NCBI GenBank assembly: GCA_963769605.1
Contig: CAVYML010000001.1
Location: 62,001-126,000, forward strand
Source: Fen-1254 sp963769605
GTDB taxonomy: Bacteria; Bacteroidota; Ignavibacteria; UBA10030
Reading direction: 5' to 3'
Length of the DNA stretch: 64,000 nucleotides
Made by a program: the position numbers and the translations under genes. Below, piece after piece: positions 18,591 through 27,411 of this stretch. Under the pieces are notes generated by a model. The model did no database searches. It worked only from the letters and a program-made list of their open reading frames with translations, and was not told the origin of the DNA. The stretch's first letter is position 1. Each line of letters opens with the position of its first letter.

Positions 18591-19487
18591 TTATGCGATC
18601 AATTTCAGATCCGTCAGAACGGCTTTAATTTTTCCCCGATTCTTTTCGGAAGCCGGACACATTGGAAGACGGAACGATTCTTCGATCATTCCCATCATCG
18701 CAAGCGCGGTTTTGACCGGGATCGGATTGGATTCGATGAAATTGATATTCATCAAGGGAAGAAGCGTATTGTGGAGTTCGAGCGCTTTCTTCCAATTGCC
18801 TTTGAGGCATGAGTGAATGAGCTGAGCAAACTGCTTCGGAACTTCATTTGCAACGACGGATATGCATCCGTCCCCTCCGACTGCGATAAGCGGAAAGGCA
18901 TACGCGTCGTCGCCGGAGAGCAGCGAAAATTCTTTGGGTTTGCTGCGGGCGATTTCCATTATCTGCGGCATGCTGCCGCACGCTTCCTTATCCATGACGA
19001 CATTCGGGATTTCTTCCGCCATCCTCAGCATCGTTGCCGCTTCGATGTTGCCTCCGGTTCTGCCGGGAACATTATAGACGATGATGGGAATGTCGATGGC
19101 TTCGGCAACGGCTGCAAAATGCCGGAAATAGCCTTCCTGTGTCGGCTTATTGTAATACGGACCTACCACAAGAGCCGCGTCTGCGCCGGCGGTTTTTGCG
19201 AGGCGTGCTTTTTCAATCGCTTCTTTTGTGCTGTTGCTTCCGGAGCCGGCAAAGATTTTTACGCGTCCGCGCGCCTGGTCGATGACGATATCGAGAATGT
19301 TCCGATGTTCGTCTCTCGTGATCGTAGGGTTTTCACCGGTCGTTCCGAGCGGCACGAGCGCGTCGATGCCTCCTTTTATCTGGAACTCGACAAGACTGCG
19401 CAGCGCTTGTTCGTCGACCGATTCGTCTTTCTTAAACGGCGTTACGATTGCTGTCGCAGCGCCTTGAAATTTTTTCCATCTGGGCAT
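18591..19487 (-). CDS. dapA: 4-hydroxy-tetrahydrodipicolinate synthase
   Basis: 298 residues with the DapA TIM-barrel pattern: GTTGENPTI near the N-terminus, the catalytic Tyr and Arg in IVYNVPGRTGGN, and the Schiff-base Lys in VVMDKEACG. It condenses pyruvate with aspartate semialdehyde, the committed step to lysine. It is 15 bp downstream of dapB and 10 bp upstream of dapD in the same minus-strand operon. No lysine riboswitch was recognised upstream of the operon, so control is unclear. Confidence 0.96.
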   Translation of the reverse strand: MPRWKKFQGAATAIVTPFKKDESVDEQALRSLVEFQIKGGIDALVPLGTTGENPTITRDEHRNILDIVIDQARGRVKIFAGSGSNSTKEAIEKARLAKTAGADAALVVGPYYNKPTQEGYFRHFAAVAEAIDIPIIVYNVPGRTGGNIEAATMLRMAEEIPNVVMDKEACGSMPQIMEIARSKPKEFSLLSGDDAYAFPLIAVGGDGCISVVANEVPKQFAQLIHSCLKGNWKKALELHNTLLPLMNINFIESNPIPVKTALAMMGMIEESFRLPMCPASEKNRGKIKAVLTDLKLIA

Positions 19488-19502
19488 TGGGACTCCGAAT
19501 AA

Positions 19503-20234
19503 TTATTGAAAAATATCTTCCATCATATTGTCGATAGTAAAAAGGCCGTGTTTTCCTTTGATCCATTCAGCAGCCAGAAGAGCTCCGAGAGCAAGACCGG
19601 TACGATTTTTTGCCGTGTGTTTCAGCTCGATGCTGTCCGCAGCGGAATCGAATGTGACCGTATGCGTGCCGACAACAGCGCCGGCTCTCGATGAACCGAC
19701 ATGAAGCTGTTCCGGCCTGATTTTCGCATGCGAGGTCTCGGCGAGTATTTCCCTTTTTCTCCCGATTGTCTGCAGAAGTATATCCGCAATGCTGAGTGCG
19801 GTACCGCTGGGGCTGTCCGCTTTGTCTTTGTGATGAATTTCGTGCACGAAAACATCGTAATCGGGGACTTTATCGAATAATGCGCCGGCTGTGCGGAGGA
19901 TTCGGTAAAAAAGGTGCACGCCAAGGGAAAAATTTGCAGCATATATCAAACCGATGCCGTTCTCTTTTACAAGCGCTTCGATGTTCGGCATTTGTGCACT
20001 CCAGCCGGTGGTTCCAATGACAATATTTATTTTTGCCCCGGCCCAGGGGCGCAGATCCTCTGCAATAGTTGCTGCTCCTGCAAAATGAAAAACGACATCG
20101 ACCGTGCGCCGGGCATCGGGAGGCGAAGGGGGGAGCGTGATATCGGTCTTCGAGTCCACGCTCCAACCTTTCTCAAGCGCTATGCGTTCAATCTCTTTTC
20201 CCATTTTTCCATAACCGATAAGACCAATATGCAT
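19503..20234 (-). CDS. dapB: 4-hydroxy-tetrahydrodipicolinate reductase
   Basis: 243 residues, typical of DapB. The Rossmann motif GLIGYGKMGKEIE is at the N-terminus, and the family signature HEIHHKDKADSPSGTAL carries the catalytic His and Lys. It reduces the product of DapA using NAD(P)H. It lies 12 bp after lysC and 15 bp before dapA. Confidence 0.95.
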   Translation of the reverse strand: MHIGLIGYGKMGKEIERIALEKGWSVDSKTDITLPPSPPDARRTVDVVFHFAGAATIAEDLRPWAGAKINIVIGTTGWSAQMPNIEALVKENGIGLIYAANFSLGVHLFYRILRTAGALFDKVPDYDVFVHEIHHKDKADSPSGTALSIADILLQTIGRKREILAETSHAKIRPEQLHVGSSRAGAVVGTHTVTFDSAADSIELKHTAKNRTGLALGALLAAEWIKGKHGLFTIDNMMEDIFQ

Positions 20235-20246
20235 TGTTTGTTTTCC

Positions 20247-21611
20247 TTAAGTCGTTTTTTGTTCAAAAAATTCATAATGCAGCCGCCGGACACCTTCTTC
20301 GATATCTTCTTCCTCGATGACAAGACTCATGTTGATTTCAGATGCGCCTTGCGAAATCATGAGAACGTTAATATTGCCGAGTGCGCGGAATATCCTGTTG
20401 GCGATGCCGCCAGTAGAACGAAGATTCTCTCCGATAGCGCAGATGATCGCTTTATCTGTTAACACGGAAACATCCGCCGCAGTTTCAAGTTCGATCACGA
20501 TTTGTTCCAGGTGCGTCGGATTATCGATGGTCAGGGAAACCGCGACTTCCGATGTACTGACCAGATCGACCGGCGTTTTGTATTTATTGAAAATGGAAAA
20601 AATCATCTCCAGAAAACCGTATGCCATAAGCATGCGGGATGATTGAACATTGATAACCGTAATTCCTTTTTTCGATGCGATGGACTTGACCGAAAGCGCG
20701 CTTCGCGGCGGATTTGCAATAATGCGCGTTCCGCTGCGGTCGGGTTTTTTGGAATTCAATACTATAACCGGAATTATTTTTTCCACGGCCGGGAGAATTG
20801 TGCTCGGATGCAGAACTTTTGCGCCGAAGTACGCAAGTTCGGACGCTTCCCGGAATGAAATGACGTCTAATGTCTGTGCCTGCGGAACAATGCGCGGATC
20901 GGCGGTCAACACGCCGTCGACGTCGGTCCAGATTTGAATTTCCTGAGCTCCGAGCGTGGATCCGATGATGGAGGCGGTATAATCAGACCCGCCCCGGCCG
21001 AGCGTGCTGGTGACCCCCTTCAATGTGGAACCGATAAATCCCTGGGTCAGCGGAATTTTACCAGCCTGAAGGATTGGCGGCAGGATTTCTTTTATTTTGA
21101 CTTCGATGTGTTCGATTAAAGGCGTTGCGGCGGTGAATTGATCGCTGGTGATGATAAAACTTCGCGCGTCCACAAGTTCAACCGGAATGCCGCGCTGTTC
21201 AAGCGCTTCGGCAAGAATCAAAGATGAAAGCCGTTCACCCACCGATGCGATAGCATCGAGCGAGCGTGTCGTATGCTCGCCCAGCAAAGCAATGCCCTGG
21301 CAGAGATTTTTTAATTCTTCAAACCGGCGCTTAAAGCTCATAATAAGCTGCTGAATGGTCGCCCTGTCGTCGATAAGATTTTCGGCGATCGTCACATGCC
21401 GCTCCAGCAGTTGGTTCAAGCGATCGTGCGCTTCATCAAGCTGTCCTTCCAGCGACATCGAAGCTGCTTTCAGCAGCGTATTGGTGGCGCCTGCTATGGC
21501 GGAAAGCACCACGATCGGCTGCCGTGCCTGTTCTCGTTTGATGATGTCGATTACGTTGCTCATGGCGCGTGCATCTTCAACAGACGTGCCGCCGAATTTC
21601 ATAACGATCAT
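20247..21611 (-). CDS. lysC: Aspartate kinase
   Basis: 454 residues. It begins MIVMKFGGTSVED, the aspartokinase N-terminal motif, carries the kinase-typical TLGRGGSDYTA near the middle, and ends with two ACT domains in the last 150 residues. Length and domain content fit a monofunctional, probably lysine-inhibited enzyme with no homoserine dehydrogenase fusion. It phosphorylates aspartate, the first step of the pathway. Its start overlaps the stop of the kinase gene upstream by 4 bp (ATGA). Confidence 0.96.
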   Translation of the reverse strand: MIVMKFGGTSVEDARAMSNVIDIIKREQARQPIVVLSAIAGATNTLLKAASMSLEGQLDEAHDRLNQLLERHVTIAENLIDDRATIQQLIMSFKRRFEELKNLCQGIALLGEHTTRSLDAIASVGERLSSLILAEALEQRGIPVELVDARSFIITSDQFTAATPLIEHIEVKIKEILPPILQAGKIPLTQGFIGSTLKGVTSTLGRGGSDYTASIIGSTLGAQEIQIWTDVDGVLTADPRIVPQAQTLDVISFREASELAYFGAKVLHPSTILPAVEKIIPVIVLNSKKPDRSGTRIIANPPRSALSVKSIASKKGITVINVQSSRMLMAYGFLEMIFSIFNKYKTPVDLVSTSEVAVSLTIDNPTHLEQIVIELETAADVSVLTDKAIICAIGENLRSTGGIANRIFRALGNINVLMISQGASEINMSLVIEEEDIEEGVRRLHYEFFEQKTT

Positions 21612-22564
21612 ATGACTTCGCCCTTCTTGTCTCCGTTGAGATTTTTAAATTGTTCTGTGAGCGTGTCGAGCTCATCTGCAGTTTGTATTGTCGTGTTCAG
21701 CGCTGCAGCTTTATTGGCGAATTCGGCTGCGGCAAAAGAATTTTTTTTCTTCAGATAGGAAAATAAAAACGCTGCGCCGAAGACATCTCCGCAGCCGGTT
21801 GGATTTTTAAAATGCTCAACCGGAACGGCGTCCAGATTGCGGCGCGTCAATGTTTTATGAATGTCCTGAACGACAGCAGTGGCGCCTTTTGGACCGCGCG
21901 TGATAAGCAGCGTATCGACCATCAGCGACATTAAATGGTTGATAAGTGTCGGTTCATCGAATCGTTCCGCGGACAATCCGAGCGCCTCTTCCTCGCTCAT
22001 CTGAATCGAGTGAAGCATAAAGCACCACCGGCGCCAATCGGTAAGAGGCCGGCGGAAGCGCTTGAATTCCTGATCGATGCCGAGCGTCAGGGAATGAAAA
22101 TCGAAATGGATCGGCACGTGCTGCTCGCGCGTTTCAATTCGGATCATATCCAATGTCTCCAGCGTAATGTCGGAACCGGAAATCATGTTGACGAGAATTC
22201 CGTCAACATCGAGAGAGGATTTAATTCGGCTGTACGGGATCGATACCGAGATATCTTTGGAACATTCGATCCGGGATTGGTTGTCCGCCTGATAAAAAAG
22301 GTGAACGCTGTTGGTCGGACCCTTAAATTTAAAAATGCCCTTTGTGTCGACGTTTTTGTAGCGAGAGAGCCGCTCGATTAATGCATCGTAGTCCGCCTGC
22401 CCGACACCGAACACGGGCTGAATAACGTCTTTTTCTCCCATAAGGCAGGACAGCGCAGCAACAGAATAAAAAATTCCCCCAAAACTTTCGGTACGGGATG
22501 AATGCTCTCCCTGCGGAAGATGAATAATGTCTTTACATAAATGTCCGATAACCGTAATAACCAT
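21608..22564 (-). CDS. PfkB-family carbohydrate kinase
   Basis: 318 residues from the ATG at 22564, which sits 8 bp after the HisA-like stop; a longer reading would overlap that gene and add a basic, non-conserved leader. The C-terminal motif NPTGCGDVFGAAF contains the catalytic Asp and anion-hole Gly residues of the ribokinase/PfkB family. N-terminal substrate-binding features (HSSRTESFGGIFYSVAA) also fit. The substrate, a sugar or nucleoside, cannot be assigned. Its position between a HisA-like gene and lysC, with overlaps on both sides, is unusual for a lysine operon. Confidence 0.85.
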   Translation of the reverse strand: MVITVIGHLCKDIIHLPQGEHSSRTESFGGIFYSVAALSCLMGEKDVIQPVFGVGQADYDALIERLSRYKNVDTKGIFKFKGPTNSVHLFYQADNQSRIECSKDISVSIPYSRIKSSLDVDGILVNMISGSDITLETLDMIRIETREQHVPIHFDFHSLTLGIDQEFKRFRRPLTDWRRWCFMLHSIQMSEEEALGLSAERFDEPTLINHLMSLMVDTLLITRGPKGATAVVQDIHKTLTRRNLDAVPVEHFKNPTGCGDVFGAAFLFSYLKKKNSFAAAEFANKAAALNTTIQTADELDTLTEQFKNLNGDKKGEVI

Positions 22565-22572
22565 AAGGCCGT

Positions 22573-23346
22573 TTACATCCTTCGCGTTGGACCGAGATCT
22601 GTGAGTTCTTCTTCGTTCAACCGCCAGAGTGTCTGGCAGGGAAAACAATTTTCATAGAGAGGCCGGCTCATAATGATGGAGTCGACGCCGAATTTTTCAA
22701 GCTCTTGCATGCGTGTCAGGTCTCTATAATTCCATACGCCTCCCCGCGCCGTTATGCGGATGCCGGTTCTTTTTGCGAGATCAGTCAGCGTATCGAAAGA
22801 TATCGTTGTTCCTATGATATCATTTTTCCGTTCGCCGTAGACGATGCGCGATACGCCGATTTCCACCATACGCTCCGCCAATTCGATCGGTTCAACCTGT
22901 GTGCGATTGATGCCTCCGTGCGTAACGACTTTTCCGTTTTCCGCGATGATGCTGATGGCAATTTTTCTCGTTCCGAATTCTTTAACGAATGCCTCGACAA
23001 TTTCCGGGCTTTCAATCGCTGCCGTGCTGATGATAATGCGGTAGACGCCGAGATTCAGAACCCGCTGAATTTCTTCATAGCTGCGCAATCCGCCGGAGAC
23101 CTGAACGGGAATATCGACCGATTCGACCACTTGTTTGATAATATCTTCGTTGACGATTCTTCCTTCCGCAGCGCCGTCTTTATCAATGATATGAATTGTC
23201 TTTGCATTTTCTCCGCGCCAGAGTATTGCCATACGTACGGGATCGACGGAATATGTATGCTCCGTACCCGGTGCACCATGGACAATTTCTACACAGCGGC
23301 TTTTACTGATTTCTATTAAAGGAAAAATTAAAATCATTCCGCTCAC
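22573..23346 (-). CDS. HisA-like TIM-barrel protein lacking the canonical catalytic aspartates
   Basis: 257 residues with HisA/HisF-family fold signs: PVQVSGGLRSYEEIQRVL matches the first phosphate-binding loop, and ITARGGVWNYRDL the second. In HisA the first catalytic Asp follows PA.D near residue 8; here the strand reads PLIEIS, with Glu at residue 12. The second catalytic Asp (in a SLD-type strand) is replaced by Ile in ISIIAENGK, about residue 134. No other histidine genes are nearby. It is probably a paralogue with a different or no catalytic role. It is first in the lysine operon and divergent from the glycosyltransferase. Confidence 0.8.
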   Translation of the reverse strand: MSGMILIFPLIEISKSRCVEIVHGAPGTEHTYSVDPVRMAILWRGENAKTIHIIDKDGAAEGRIVNEDIIKQVVESVDIPVQVSGGLRSYEEIQRVLNLGVYRIIISTAAIESPEIVEAFVKEFGTRKIAISIIAENGKVVTHGGINRTQVEPIELAERMVEIGVSRIVYGERKNDIIGTTISFDTLTDLAKRTGIRITARGGVWNYRDLTRMQELEKFGVDSIIMSRPLYENCFPCQTLWRLNEEELTDLGPTRRM

Positions 23347-23499
23347 TGCTCATTGAAGATGCAAAAAGCTCAGACCACAATACAGGGGAATGAGCTGTTC
23401 ATTAGTGAATACAAAAATGCGCAAAAATTAAGAGATATTCAAGGAAACGGCGACTCATTTTGTTGCGGATGGATGAAATTCGGCGTAATTTTGTATTCA

Positions 23500-24570
23500 A
23501 TGATGAAGCCGGTCAAAATCCTGATCATACGTTTGAGCTCTCTTGGCGATATCGTTCTGACGACTCCTTTTGTTCGAGCGGTACGTGCAAGATTTCCGGA
23601 TGCCCAAATCGATTTCCTTTTACGGCAGGAATTTTCCGAACTGCTGCAATATCATCCCGCTCTTTCCCGTCTTCTGAAGTACGACACACAGAGCGGCTTT
23701 TCAGGTCTGCGCACATTGAAAAACAGTCTTCAATATGAACACTACGATATTATCTTCGACCTTCATAAAAGTTTAAGGAGCCGCTACTTGTGCTTCTTGA
23801 TTGGGGCAAAAGAGATTCGAAGCATCAAGAAAAGAATAGTCCCGCGGACGCTATTGGTTCAATGCGGAATCAATATATACGGCAGAATTATTTCTGCAGC
23901 GGATCGGTATCTTGAAACCGGCAGATCCTATGGTATTATAAACGATGGACAAGGACCGGAGCTTTTCATACCCGAAATTGTTCGCGGAAGCATTTCGGCA
24001 AAGATGGGAGTCAACCCAGAATCTATCTGTGTAGGATTTTGTCCTTCCGCAAAACATTACACCAAGCGATGGCTTCCGGAGCGATTTATTGAGCTTGGCA
24101 TTCGGCTTTACCATGAACATAGCGGGATGATACTTTTCTTCGGCGGGCCTGCAGATATCGAACTGTGCAGAACGCTGAGTGAGGGGATAAATAGGGGAAC
24201 AGGGAAGATCGCTGCAAAGAGCTTTGCCGGTTTGTTAAGTTTATTAGAGACGGCCGCCGCTTTTGAACAATGCAGTTGTGTGGTTACAAATGACTCCGGA
24301 TTGATGCATATCGCTGCAGCAATGAAAAGAAAGGTCGTAGCTATTTTCGGTTCGACAGTAAAGGAATTAGGATTTTTTCCGCAGGGCGATAACAACATTG
24401 TTGTTGAAAATAAAAATTTGCGATGCCGGCCATGCTCGCATATCGGCAGAGAATCCTGTCCGAAAAAGCATTTCCGCTGCATGAAAGAAATTACAACGGA
24501 TATGGTCGCGCATGCGTGCGCTGAACAATTGAATTTTATAAATGATCGACCTCTCAAAGCGAATGGATAA
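23500..24570 (+). CDS. Glycosyltransferase family 9 (heptosyltransferase-like)
   Basis: I place the start at the ATG-ATG pair at 23500/23503, because the family N-terminus KILIIRLSSLGDIVLTTPF begins there; an upstream reading from 23353 adds a non-conserved leader. The protein has the GT9 hallmarks: the Asp in LGDIVL, VGFCPSAKHYTKRWLPERF before the second domain, and VVTNDSGLMHIAAAM with the nucleotide-binding Asp. Such enzymes add heptose or related sugars to the lipopolysaccharide core at the inner membrane. The Cys-rich end (RPCSHIGRESCPKKHFRC) is common in this family. It stands alone, divergent from the lysine operon. Confidence 0.9.
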   Translation: MMKPVKILIIRLSSLGDIVLTTPFVRAVRARFPDAQIDFLLRQEFSELLQYHPALSRLLKYDTQSGFSGLRTLKNSLQYEHYDIIFDLHKSLRSRYLCFLIGAKEIRSIKKRIVPRTLLVQCGINIYGRIISAADRYLETGRSYGIINDGQGPELFIPEIVRGSISAKMGVNPESICVGFCPSAKHYTKRWLPERFIELGIRLYHEHSGMILFFGGPADIELCRTLSEGINRGTGKIAAKSFAGLLSLLETAAAFEQCSCVVTNDSGLMHIAAAMKRKVVAIFGSTVKELGFFPQGDNNIVVENKNLRCRPCSHIGRESCPKKHFRCMKEITTDMVAHACAEQLNFINDRPLKANG

Positions 24571-24888
24571 GATTTATTGAACTCCAGCGCGCTCAGCTTT
24601 AAAGCATCATGGCCAGACTTATCGATATTCTCAATGCGGCACGACACAGCGGAACTTGGCAGTTGTTTGTAGTTTTCAGGAGGAACCAAGCCGAAATAGT
24701 TTACATCTATGAATTATACGCAGGTGATTTAAGATACACGAGGAATTTCCGTTTTTTACTCGAGATGCCTGTTTATGGAAAATCAAAGAGATTAAGATGA
24801 AGTTCATGGAAAGATTCGAGAAAATAGAGAATATCTCGCATTAATGATATTATATTCATTAATTAATTTGATATAGAATGTTTCAGAC

Positions 24889-24917
24889 TTGACAAAGAGT
24901 CTTTGAATTTGTAAATT
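24889..24917 (+). promoter_or_regulatory. Sigma70-like promoter for a small RNA
   Basis: TTGACA at 24889-24894, a 17-bp spacer and TAAATT at 24912-24917 form a good -35/-10 pair. It points at the short transcript that ends at the terminator at 24958-24992, with no start codon of a sizeable gene between. Confidence 0.6.
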
Positions 24918-24992
24918 GGTGTGCCATCTCCCCGATGGCATAGTTAGCCTCCCTACACCCTGGCGTTCCACCAATGCGCCGGGGTTTTTTTT
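24918..24992 (+). ncRNA. Probable small RNA of about 70 nt
   Basis: Between a sigma70-like promoter and a strong terminator lies a transcript of about 70 nt. Its 5' part can fold into TGCCATC/GATGGCA (24922-24928 with 24934-24940) with a C-rich loop, followed by the terminator hairpin. No known RNA family (6S, SRP, tmRNA, RNase P) matches by eye. The alternative is that the hairpins only end read-through from the glycosyltransferase gene 390 bp upstream. Confidence 0.5.
24958..24992 (+). terminator. Rho-independent terminator
   Basis: Stem CCCTGGCG (24958-24965) with CGCCGGGG (24977-24984), one T-G wobble, an 11-nt loop and eight T's (24985-24992). Confidence 0.8.
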
Positions 24993-25240
24993 GACCGTTT
25001 TAAAAATTTTGCCGGATGGAATTCTGCAGATTATCTTCCCGGACTTCTTTGACCACATTTGTTTGACAACATGTTGATGCGCGATAATTTCCGGGAATGC
25101 AGAATGCAGGAATATTTTGTTGAAGAATTTTGTTTGCAATACCGTCTATAGGTGTAGAACGAATGGGAAAGGAGAAAAAGCGGAAGTTGAAAAATGAGCG
25201 TATTTGCAGCCGGGAGTGAAACGGCACAAAAGTGATTTTA

Positions 25241-25636
25241 TTAATTCGTCAAGCTGTCTAATGAATCGCAGAGCATAAGAGTAAAATTTTCGCCTGTAAT
25301 AATTGATTTCTCTAGTAAAGCAACATTTTTTTCTTCCCTGCATTTTTCCGTCAACTCATCGTCTGGATAAGCGGTAACGATCACTGCGGGTGTTAAGATA
25401 TTTTGTTCCCGCACCCACTTGATGATCTCCAGGGCATTATGGCCGGGAAGAAGATAATCGATAATGAGCACATCGAACTTTTCTGCAGCGAGTTTTATTT
25501 TAGCGAATTCGGCGTTAATGGAAATAGTACACAATGCTCCTATTTTTCTGAGAATCGATTGTAAGAAGATTCTGTAGGAGTAATCATCCTCTATAATAAG
25601 AATCTTCTTACCTTGCAATGCTGATTCGGGCGTCAC
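25241..25636 (-). CDS. Single-domain response regulator (CheY-like)
   Basis: 131 residues that are just a receiver domain: the acidic pair Glu17/Asp18, the phospho-acceptor Asp60 in VLIIDYLLPG, Thr88 in VIVTAY and Lys110 in LLEKS. There is no output domain. Such proteins pass phosphate to or from histidine kinases or bind a target directly. No kinase gene is nearby, so its partner is unknown. It is isolated between the small RNA and the tRNA. Confidence 0.87.
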   Translation of the reverse strand: MTPESALQGKKILIIEDDYSYRIFLQSILRKIGALCTISINAEFAKIKLAAEKFDVLIIDYLLPGHNALEIIKWVREQNILTPAVIVTAYPDDELTEKCREEKNVALLEKSIITGENFTLMLCDSLDSLTN

Positions 25637-26080
25637 AGATTACTCCTTACAGTTATGAATATGGATTATACTACGCAAAACCTTTTATAAATTCAACAGC
25701 AGAAAAAAGAAAGCGTAAGCATAGTTCATCGATAATGTTACATTTCAGGCAATTCGCGATTAAAAATTAATTTCTGCATTTGCGGAGCGACTCCAGTGAT
25801 TCAGTCTGCTTGGTTGACTGAATTCCCTATAATCAATGTAGAATTGCATACGTTTTTATCCTTTCGTATATTAGAACCGTATGAAATGGATTGAGTTCAT
25901 GGGAAAAAATCATTTTCAGCCGAAAGGCTGAGGTCCTAAACTATAAGAGATCGCGTACCATATTTTGCGTGGCATTTTTTTAAGTAGCAGAAGGTGACTA
26001 AATTTATGATCACAAGAGTGAAGTAAAATCGAAACTTCACTCAGCACAAAAAATAATTGCGGAAAAATGAGAAAAAAAAT
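25637..26080. other. Gene-poor 444-bp stretch before tRNA-Arg
   Basis: I see no gene here. It contains small hairpins, among them ATTCAGTC/GACTGAAT near 25798-25823 and CAGCC-GAAA-GGCTG at 25917-25930, but no T-runs and no strong promoter. A long minus-strand reading frame at 25916-26155 runs through the tRNA and is not a gene. Confidence 0.5.
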
Positions 26081-26154
26081 GGTCCCGTAGCTCAGGTGGA
26101 TAGAGCAACAGCCTTCTAAGCTGTGGGTCGCGCGTTCGAGTCGCGCCGGGATCA
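26081..26154 (+). tRNA. tRNA-Arg (anticodon TCT)
   Basis: A full cloverleaf: acceptor GGTCCCG/CGGGATC (one G-T pair), D arm GCTC...GAGC, anticodon stem ACAGC/GCTGT with loop CTTCTAA giving anticodon TCT, and T arm GCGCG-TTCGAGT-CGCGC. The discriminator is A; the 3' CCA is not encoded. It reads AGA codons. The DNA directly behind it carries integrase remnants, which marks the tRNA as a probable integration site. Confidence 0.95.
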
Positions 26155-26201
26155 CTTGATTTATAATGAGTTAGGGGAACAGTCGTTTCCAAATCGGTCA
26201 A

Positions 26202-26510
26202 ATGTCAACAAAACTGTCAACAACTTATTGTTTGTGTTGGCAGTATATGGACAATCAAAAAGCTCGCATCTATCGCCGTTCTAACGGCATCTATTATATC
26301 ATACTCGAAACTGATAGGAAGAAGGAATACAGAAGCACCAAATGCACTTTAAAAGCTGAGGCATTTAGGCAGCTTGCTGAGATAAAAAAGCTGTTTATTC
26401 CAAAAGTGAGGCGTCGGTTGTTGTTTTCCGATTAAGCAAAAGAATATTTGGAATATGCAAACGCCAATCTTGCTCCGGGAACTGTTGAGATATACAAGGC
26501 TGCCATTTAG
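26202..26510 (+). pseudogene. Tyrosine recombinase remnant behind tRNA-Arg
   Basis: The frame from 26202 encodes RRSNGIYYIILETDRKKEYR and then, past an in-frame TAA (26433-26435), AKEYLEYANANLAPGTVEIY before a TAG (26508-26510). These match the N-terminal arm-binding and SAM-like core-binding parts of the integrase at 54705-55778 (KRSNGIYYF, LRSGTIEIYERSL). The whole catalytic domain is missing. It is a dead fragment left by an element that used the tRNA as its target. It runs in frame into the regulator remnant that follows. Confidence 0.75.
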
Positions 26511-26972
26511 CATTACAGCGAACAGTTCATAGAGGATAAACTTCAGCGGTCAGAACTTGTCACGACGGCCTGGCAAGCCAGCGAAAAGCTTGGTGATCGA
26601 AGATCGTTGGGTCTCATGAAATCTATGATGCATTTTCGATCCAAAGAGTTAAACAAACGCAGTGCATTCCAAACAAAAGATATGGGAAAACGAACAATGG
26701 ATGCCTGGCACAATGATCAGGTCTACATCGATAAGCCTGTTGGTGAAGACCAAACGCTTGCAGAGTTTCTGCTTCTAGTGAAGATCACACCGCTGGACTT
26801 TACGATCACAAATGATTCCCTGAGTTCATTGAGCGATAGCGAAATGAACATCATGAACGATCTCGCAGCCGGCTACAACCTGAAAGAAATATCCTCACGA
26901 AACGCAATAACCCAATCCCGCATCCCCGCAATTCGACAATCCCTCCAAGATAAAGCCGTTGCATACCTTTAA
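26511..26972 (+). pseudogene. C-terminal part of a sigma-like regulator
   Basis: Reading from about 26511 gives HYSEQFIEDKLQRSELVTTA and then MHFRSKELNKRSAFQTKD, and ends with a helix-turn-helix (LSDSEMNIMNDLAAGYNLKE). The pattern parallels the intact 185-residue protein at 59974-60531 (KDKVQDLVVLAYEEY ... LSTQENRILQMRLDGYN), so both belong to one sigma-70-like family. The N-terminal start is missing: the frame is fused directly to the recombinase remnant. A good terminator follows at 26981. An internal restart at TTG 26607 is possible but unlikely to yield a working protein. Confidence 0.65.
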
Positions 26973-26980
26973 TGGCAAGA

Positions 26981-27009
26981 GAAGAGCGAATGTGCGTGCT
27001 CTTCTTTTT
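26981..27009 (+). terminator. Rho-independent terminator
   Basis: Stem GAAGAGC (26981-26987) with GCTCTTC (26998-27004) and five T's, 9 bp after the regulator remnant's stop. The following 325 bp (27010-27334) hold no gene I can support. Confidence 0.7.
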
Positions 27010-27334
27010 ACCGTATTGGAATTGAGCCTCAACCAAAGTAGTGTTACATCGGATCCAAGAAGTTGCTTCTACTTCGATATAGGAGAGGAGTCAATATCGA
27101 AAGAAGGTTTCCAGAAATTATTTTATAAAATATTTTATCGTTCTACTGGGGGAATCGATTTCTATATTTTTTTAGTTTTGGATAAAATGGCCTCTTATAG
27201 CCGAATCTAGTCATTGCTTCCTATATAAAATATCATTAATGTTGCTTCAGAGGTAAGCCGGATCGGGAGGATTTTGGCTTTCATCATCCCATCCGATAAA
27301 AGATTCAATGAAATCAATAGCTGCACTTGGGCAC

Positions 27335-27378
27335 AAGTTTTTTTGCCCCAAGCACGGATAAAATCCTTAACGTTAGGC
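27335..27378 (+). repeat. attC-like 3' half site ending in GTTAGGC
   Basis: 44 bp, starting AAGTTTTTTTG and ending AACGTTAGGC, differ from 34275-34318 at one position only. The end GTTAGGC (27372-27378) fits the integron core box GTTRRRY, and a gene starts 33 bp later. No matching RYYYAAC box was found upstream, so only half a site is left. Confidence 0.6.
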
Positions 27379-27411
27379 GAACCACTCAATAATTAATTAG
27401 GAGAAATTATT

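Noticed and set aside
11877..19502. Many long plus-strand frames opposite the minus-strand operon
   Set aside because: They are shadows of well-identified genes on the other strand (ABC exporters, dapA, serS) without family matches or ribosome sites.
23347..23499. Lysine riboswitch in front of the lysine operon
   Set aside because: The divergent gap is short and shows neither the conserved lysine-riboswitch core nor a terminator on the minus strand.
24609..24800. 63-codon frame before the small RNA
   Set aside because: No clear ribosome site, no recognised family and unusual composition; kept out for lack of support.
25916..26155. Minus-strand reading frame of 79 codons across the tRNA
   Set aside because: Its start is simply the antisense of tRNA-Arg; such frames are a common false call.
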